64,000 bases of DNA from Halichondria panicea (taxonomy: Eukaryota; Porifera; Demospongiae; Suberitida; Halichondriidae), in contig NC_087387.1 of the NCBI RefSeq assembly GCF_963675165.1, forward strand, positions 2,407,501 through 2,471,500, read 5' to 3'. Position 1 is the first letter of the stretch, and the number at the start of each line of letters is the position of its first letter. A program made the translations under genes and the position numbers. The notes under the pieces are model-generated. The model was not told the DNA's origin. It worked only from the letters and a program-made list of their open reading frames with translations, and ran no database searches. Below are positions 57,068-64,000 of this stretch, one piece after another.

Positions 57068-58010
57068 TGGGTGTTTTGTTTTTGTTTCTCTCTGGAGTGT
57101 GTATTGTATAATAGATGTGTGCGTGGTAGTGTACGTTAACATGTTGTGTATGGTCGCTATATTATATTACGTGCACGTGGGTTCTACAATGTCAATTTTT
57201 GGTAAAGATCATTACATTAAGTTTTGCATACCGACGTTTTATGGCAAAAAAATGCTGAAGGTAAATATTATGGATCAGTTCAAGTCAAGATAACACTGAG
57301 AATCATGATTTCAGTTATGTGCTGTGTTTATGTCTAGTCACATTTTTTGGGAATAATCAGGAGAATAATAGGCACATTTTAAAGAATTTAAAGAATAGAA
57401 TATGGATGAAAAAAAGCATAATTATTTATCAGAGCCTATACGTATTGTTCAATACGTATTATTGTTACAGTACTTTCATTGTGCAGTTTATTGAAGCAGT
57501 TCAGTATAAAAGGCAAATATGTGAAGTACAAAGATGCACGTGGAGACTTAACTGACTAAAAAAATACTCATATATAGGGTGCCGTATAATTATGATTATA
57601 GCGATACATTGTGATTTATATCTGGTCAAGTGTCTTGTGTGTGTTGGTGGGAGTATAGACGTTGATTGTAGGCTTTATTATCAGTTTGCTTATTCTTATT
57701 AGTCATGTTCATGCAACTGATGAGTGTCTTAATGGTGCATCTATATATGTATGATACTAAAATATGTGCATCTCATTTATGCATTATGCATGAAGCCAAC
57801 TACTGTTGCCTATGTCATGCATGCATGCATGATGATGTAATTATATGTACACAGGTTTGCATGCATGGCCACTGCCAGAGACAAAGTATTGATAGTTTGA
57901 TATTGAATAATCAACTCATGCATGCCAAAAAGCATGCATAATTTGAAATTCGAAGTTAGATCTTTAAAGTATAGTCCAGTTATTATGTAATATAGTTTGT
58001 GCCCTCTGGC
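57068..58010. other. AT-rich intergenic stretch
   Basis: No gene is recognised. 57340-57440 repeats the AATAATAGG words seen at 830-1263. Confidence 0.5.
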
Positions 58011-61000
58011 TTAGTTGCTCATCCTCTCCTTGAGTATCTCTCTAACAGCAGCGAGAATCTCCTCTTCAAGCTCACCTATTTATGTAGCAAAATTATTTTA
58101 TAATTATAGCTATAGCTGTCACTGTTACTCTATTTGTGTGAACTGCCGATTACAAAGTCACTTAATTACAAAATCACGGCCTATATGCATAAGCTGCAAT
58201 ACCACAGAGTTGAATAATGGTGATCGAGTTCACTGACAAGATTACATATAGAGCTACACATTTTTACTTACTCTTTGTGTCCATTTTTTTCTGGCTGACT
58301 ATTGAATCACCGTAGTGATTGTAGTTTTTGGAACCAACGTACCATGGATTATTGATGCCTATAATGAATGGTACACATGCATGTTAATTCAATCACTATA
58401 TAAAGAAAACCTTCTTGAAAGGATAATCACAATGCATAATTATAAGTGTATATAATAATATATAACATTCAAGCTCACCAGCTGGTCCTCCAGGGCAGTC
58501 AGGGGGGGCCCGACACTGTTGAGATGTTTTGTTAGTGCAGTATCGTCGACATGTGGAGAAATTGTCTCCCCTTTTAGGGTCTCGAGCAAGTATGCAATAG
58601 CAGAATGAATTGACATCGCTATAGTGTTTTGAAGACTCTTCTCCAATATTTTCTCACCTATATATACAAGCATGCAGGCATAGTTATATTGGAAAAACAA
58701 CTGTGACTTCAACAATACGCTTACCATCATTTTTGCAAATTGTGTTGAGATCAATCATTTTCTGTATGAGTTTACGAGACAATTCTAAGGGATTGCTGTT
58801 AATGACGACATTACTTCTGTTTCCAGCTATCGTTTCCAAATCCTTCATAAATTGATTTTTTCCCTGAATGTTGCTTCCATAACCATCACGTCCAGCAGCT
58901 ATGATGTTGATGCTGGGATTGTTACTGATTTCCCTGAGTTTTTTAATCTGTTCCTCTAGTTTGGGATTATTTGCTTTTTGGATGTAAGTATCATCGTTAA
59001 CATCGATTATCATCGTTATCATCGTTAACTCCATCTGTAATCACAATAACCACTCGTCGACGATTTTTTTCTCCCCATTCCCCATTGCATCTTTTATTTT
59101 ATCATTGAGAAATTTAAATGCTGTTGCAGGATACGTCAGCAAACTTTTTATGTAGTTTACGTAAGGACTCACTGGGGTGGCCCTATCAACAATCCTAAAA
59201 CCATCAATTAAGTTGTTGAACTTTCCGACTGCTTCGGTACAACCCATACCAACGTTCAAAATGTCAATAGCTTCTCGGGGTTCATCTCTTAAATCCATAA
59301 ATCTTCCGTCGTCTCCCCTAATAGTGGGGTACATCACTACACCTAGGCGAGTTCCTGTAGTAAGACTCATCATCAACTGGGTGTTGTATTGGGTTCGACA
59401 AAAATTTGGAGTAATGTAACTAGCAGTGGCATCGATCAAAAGATAGACGTCTTGAGCAGTGGTACAACTCTCCGTGCAACAATCGTCTCCACTGAATCTA
59501 CTTTTACACGTGCACACTCCTTTGGTACAGTTCTCTCAATATTGTTCAAACAGGGTTCTGTGAAAATAATGCATCACTAATTAAAACGAATCAGAGATAT
59601 ACCACCTACCAAGGCATGTTCCAGAAGTCTCGTACAAGTTATTCTCACATTCACAACAATCAGGTTGTAAATAATTCTCTTCACAGGTGCACACGCCACC
59701 AATACAGCGTTCAACATTATCACAAGGTACTATACAGGAGATAAAAGTCACTCAGTAAAGCAAGCAAAGAATAGGTGTATAATTATAAGTTAATGGCTTA
59801 CATTTGCATGTTTTGTCACTTGGGTCTTTGTAATATCCGGGAGCACACTCGCAGCAGTCCTGAGGTAAATAGCCATCTTTACAGGTGCACGCTCCATCAA
59901 CACACGGAGCTTTCAGATTATGCGGACACTCTGGCACTGCAGTGAGAGATTATATGGCCATAATAAAGTTTCGTCCTACAAGTCATGCCTTCTGTTATTG
60001 CCTCTTGTACCATGATGTGCTCTGACACTATAATTATAAGGAATATCCATTGAAACTCTCAGGGTACTCTAGGTTACATGGCTGTGGTCAGCCTAAAGCC
60101 TTCCCTCCACCCTTTAAGGACCATCTCTTTTAAAGAACACTATACTGTGACAAAAATTGTGGAAAGCATAAAAATGTGCGGGTGTTGAAGTTGTAAATGT
60201 GGTTTGTCAAGTGCAAGCACACACACACAAAACGTTGTAAAATGGGTTGGATATAACAGCTTCTAATTGCATCTAATCAGTAGGTGTTCATAGTACAAGC
60301 TACCTGTACCGTGTATTGGATTTGTACTACCCTCGTGCAGTTGTATGCATTCCCTTGGGCTACGCCCTCGGTATAGTACAAATCCCATACATCCTCAATT
60401 GATATCCATGGTACAACTATTACTTGTAAGTTCGTTCCCTGCTCTTAAATCTTTCATTTGCACTTTCCGTCTTCTTTATCCTTGTAATAGCCAGGGGCAC
60501 AATCACAGCAGTTGTGAGATAAGTATCCAGGTTTACACTTACACTCTCCATCGACACACTTCATCACATTGAGTTTACAATCAGGTTCTACAATTCAAGG
60601 TCATACATAAATATATGCAGGTAAAGGCAAGTATCACTCGTTGCAATAACACGTTCCAACTATAGCAACACTGTTCTTGCATGCAGCAAGGTGCTTTAAG
60701 AATAAGAGGTAAATTAATTGTTAAAAGTGGTCGCCGGTCAGGCAGGTAGCTAATGCTTACCAAGCGTCTCTATAAGTCAACAATGAAGATTGCTAGAAAA
60801 CCATGCATAGCACCAGCATGCACTGTATAGCATGTATATATAATAATATACCTTTATATTGTACTAGGAGACTCTATATATCGTTGATGCACATGCAGTC
60901 TAGTACGAACCGATATATGCATGAATGTATCGTAGAAACTGGATTATTAGCGCATGCGCTTTTGGGGTAAATAGCAGAGCTCTATACGATTATATTCGAG

Positions 61001-63159
61001 AATGCGCCTATAATGCAGTCATTTCGAGCCCCACCCAGCAACCGGATGTCTCTGTGATGAGAGCTGACTCACAAGCTAGCAAGGAAGTGAGCAAGCAGGC
61101 AACCCTAACTGGCTGTTACAGTTCATTTTACAGTTCATTTACATCATTTAAATTCATAACTTGGAATAAAGGATCTCATCCATGTCTCACATTCTCTCAA
61201 CATGATCAGACAAGGTAGCAACATGCCCAGAGAGTCCTTCCAGGTGGATATCACCAGCTATATAGCTATCATGCACTGTACAAGCTAGCTGCTAAAATTA
61301 CCTTCGCGAAAAGCGCTTCAATTCGAGTATAAAAAGCTTGCAGTTGAGCATGTGCTTAAAATAAAGATACGCTTATTATTAGCGCTTACTCAACTATATT
61401 ATAGTCGAGTAAGCGCTAATAATCCAGTTTCTACGGTATTCATGTACTCCTGGGTATACCTATAGCAACATATAATTATTATCTTTTTAGGCAATGCCAT
61501 ATACACTTACGACCACAAAGTCCCTGATTGTAAAAGAAGCCATCATCGCATTGACAGCAGTCTCTGGGCTTAAATCCAACAGTACATTGAGTGCATCCAT
61601 TTATTGTTGGCTGTGCATGGGCAGTTTGCTCGACAGAAAGCTGCATGTAATAATTAAATGTTTTACTGTAAAGTTGGCATTCCCAAGCATGTTCAACTTG
61701 GATGCTGTTTTATGAGTGGCGTAGGTAGAGGGAGGCTAACGGGGCTAGAGCCCCCCCTCCTCCCCCATTTGTGCTCAATCAACTCCAACTTAGCTTGATC
61801 TGTCCATCTATTTTGCAGTACTGCATGTATAGTTACTATATAGAATGATGTCATGTAATTGATATGTGGGCAGGGCCATCTGATGGTATGCTTACTGCTG
61901 AGGAAAAGTGAAGACTATAGATAAAATTCAATGAAAGTCAGCGCCTATACTTAACTGATTTGAGCCCTGCCCTTCCCAAAATCCTGGCTATACGCCACTG
62001 GTTTTATTAGAACTATAATATTATACTGATTAATTAAAGCACCACGCGGTGGAGGCGACAAAGCTTTGCTAGAACTTTTACGCATGAAGCTAATACCATT
62101 TGCACGCAGAGAATGTCGCAAAAGAACGGGAAATGTCGACCACGATTGTTAAAGTTCATAATTAATGCTCTGATCTCAGTGCAGAGCAGAATCTATATAG
62201 TTTTCAAGTTTTGCTACACACTATTCTGAAAAGGCTGCATGCATGGGTATTCCACTGAAGTAAGCGAACTGAGAACGAAGCATCATTGCAAACCCACAAA
62301 TTGGGGACTATACAAGCCTGTAAAAGTTCTGACTTGCATTTTATTGACCCGCAGGCTACACAGACAAACAGACAGATAGATGCAAACATGCACACACACA
62401 CAAACACACTATTCCGTACACGCACGCACGCACACACACACACACACACAAATAATAGCACATGCATATAAAACAAATTTTTCACTTACTTGTTTCAACA
62501 CATTATACTTGTCTGCACCAACTGCAACTTTGAATGGCCTCGTTTTCAATATCATAACACACTCCTGAGAAAGTTAAAATCACAGAAGTGCACTAAAGAT
62601 TTATTTCCATTAATTTGCAGCAAATAAATCGTATAGATCACCTATCGCTCCACTAGCTGAGTAGAAATTAACCACTTGTTGAGAACTGGTCACTGATTTT
62701 AAGTGTGTACGCTTCAACAGGAGTCGGAGAAAACTCACAGAAGGAGAAGGAAGGGTGCAACAAATTCCATCACTAACGAAACAGTACTTATTCTTTCCTA
62801 TAATTATTGTGAGCATATAAATAATGTACTGTACATTGGACATAATTATAGCAAGCATAACAGATTAGCTACATCTGATTACATAATTGCACCTAGGCTG
62901 GCTTACCTTGAGAATCGAATCCACTCTCACAAATATGGACGTATGTCGTGAGGCCCTTATGGCTGTATGTGGCAGACTGGCAGATTTCCCTGCCAGATTT
63001 TTGTTGCACACTAGCCGCCATGGAGGATGCCTGGAGTCTCATTTCCGACCTTATGAAAATAGCCCATGTTGTCAAAGTGGCCTCTCAGCCTCTGCTTGGC
63101 CGTGTGGACGTGGAGAGAGCAAAGACAGTGCACAGGAAGTACAGAGTAAATATCTTCAT
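58011..63159 (-). pseudogene. Decaying paralogue of the Cys-rich/VWA gene
   Basis: Exon equivalents on the minus strand: 62907-63159, 62642-62797, 62490-62564, 61511-61640, 60456-60587, 59802-59936, 59610-59729, 58725-59557, 58479-58657, 58272-58358, 58011-58075. The signal-peptide exon hits a stop after GRPSRG-type sequence and resumes in another frame at VQQKSGREICQSA. Exon 3 has an in-frame TAA (62503-62505). The fourth recognised exon carries a 4-nt insertion. The module at 60456 has lost its donor (GT changed to GA, giving a stop). The VWA exon is frameshifted at its start and near 59040, where an AACGATGAT microsatellite grew, and the next exon is frameshifted too. The equivalent of exon 4 of the intact gene is missing, as is one further module. 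Modules at 59802 and 59610 remain clean. Sequencing error could explain some lesions but hardly all. Confidence 0.85.
62393..62451. repeat. CA-rich microsatellite
   Basis: (CA)n with interruptions ACGCACGCACGC. It lies in an intron of the decaying VWA paralogue. Confidence 0.9.
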
Positions 63160-64000
63160 GGCTGTCTCTGTTTCAAAACGTATCAGGCTGATACGTTTTG
63201 AAACAAGCTTGCCCGAGACGTTTTTTATATGCAAAATTAGTGGTTATGTGCATGTGCAGCAACTAAATTGACGGACTTTTCCCATTTTACAATCATACAA
63301 TGAGCACAAAATCAGGTACATGTATACCCAAACAAGTCACTCTTTGTACTTTAATAGAAAAGTGAGCCAATTGATACATGCAATGTACATGCTGCCTGTA
63401 TGCCAGTATGATATAGACATTAATTTTTACTCTATCCCCTCCCTCAGATTGTGGAGAGGTTGAGGTTGGTTTCAAGTACGGGCCTGAGTCGAGTTCACCC
63501 TGGAGAGCGTCGCTAGGTACCGAAATAGACGTACAATCTACATGACTGTACATATAATTAACCCGCTGGAGAGATAGTTAAGCAGTCCAAAAACTAGGAC
63601 TGTCTACTAGTCACACTGGCTAACCTAACAGGTAACCACTAGTATGTCTGACGTACCGATTTGTGCCTTGGTTGACCGAAATAAGTGACGAAACGAAACC
63701 ATGCATATGTACTGCACAGACAGTATGTACTAAAACTAAGCTGGCCTCTTAAATTAAGCTGTTGATTGTAGATTTCAGTGCTTTTTTGTGTATGGTATGG
63801 TAACCCATCACTCACTCCCCCCTCAAACCCCATTTTATACCATGTCCCCGATTTTCATTAGCTGTACGAACTTAAGGCACCTCCCATCCTCTCCAAATGA
63901 AGGTGAGGGTGTGTGTGAAGAGGCCCTGGGAGTCATTGGGACAAGTCTCTCAGAGTTATCTGTCAGAAGTTTTCATGCATGCTCTTCCTCATAACACAGG
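63160..64000. other. Right end; possible exons of a next gene
   Basis: 63449-63516 looks like a plus-strand exon: a strong pyrimidine-rich acceptor (CCTCCCTCAG), open reading GEVEVGFKYGPESSSPW, and a GCTAG/gtacc donor. A second acceptor-like site (TTTTCATTAG) precedes an open stretch at 63862-63992. The two do not join in an obvious frame, so I do not call a gene. Nothing else is seen. Confidence 0.25.

Noticed and set aside
58011-63159. Second functional VWA gene
   Set aside because: Too many independent lesions (early stop, TAA at 62503, 4-nt insertion, lost donor, several frameshifts, missing exons).

Overview
The window looks like nuclear DNA of a small-genome invertebrate animal, most probably a sponge. 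It is AT-rich, its genes carry many short introns with GT/AG borders, and most introns and intergenic gaps hold small inverted-repeat elements (MITEs). The sponge assignment is an inference from the gene types (a TKL-like kinase joined to a pseudokinase, a secreted Cys-rich/VWA protein, an unusual phospholipase C) and the repeat texture. No search could be run. All exon borders were read by eye from splice sites and reading frame; every complete model closes to a whole number of codons.

Layout, left to right. 1-2201: no gene, three inverted-repeat elements. 2202-11379 (+): SCP2-type thiolase, 10 exons, 430 aa; its last intron holds a Ty3/gypsy LTR retrotransposon (6164-10580, antisense) with two identical 238-bp LTRs. 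11549-16734 (+): a two-kinase protein, 762 aa, with an N-terminal active-looking kinase, a QKD-repeat coiled coil and a C-terminal pseudokinase. 16818-24705 (-): GRWD1, 10 exons, 463 aa. 24779-26078 (+): ZNF593/Bud20, 4 exons, 141 aa, only 73 bp from GRWD1 and head to head with it; both are large-ribosomal-subunit biogenesis factors and CACGTG E-boxes lie at the junction. 26248-29640 (-): a Ras-association-domain protein, 803 aa. 29957-44903 (+): a delta-like phosphoinositide phospholipase C, 23 exons, 1315 aa, with a long acidic N-terminus, a PAEDK-repeat X-Y linker and an unrecognised C-terminal extension after C2. A tRNA-Leu(AAG) lies in one of its introns.

44904-64000 is a duplicated block. 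Degenerate copies of the last phospholipase exons (49446-50341 and 56356-57067, +) each precede a copy of a secreted Cys-rich/VWA gene on the other strand. The first VWA gene (50990-55329, -, 13 exons, 806 aa) is intact; the second (58011-63159, -) is a decaying copy with stops, frameshifts, a lost splice donor and a missing exon. The unit {phospholipase tail + VWA gene} therefore seems to have been copied in tandem.

The genes fall into three themes: signalling (kinase, RA protein, phospholipase C, the last two divergent across 316 bp), ribosome assembly (GRWD1 and ZNF593), and lipid metabolism (thiolase). Mobile DNA includes at least three MITE families with readable target-site duplications: two with 9-bp TSDs (MULE-like) and one with TA TSDs (pogo/Tigger-like), plus a hAT-like foldback element with an 8-bp TSD. 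Several are nested inside one another.
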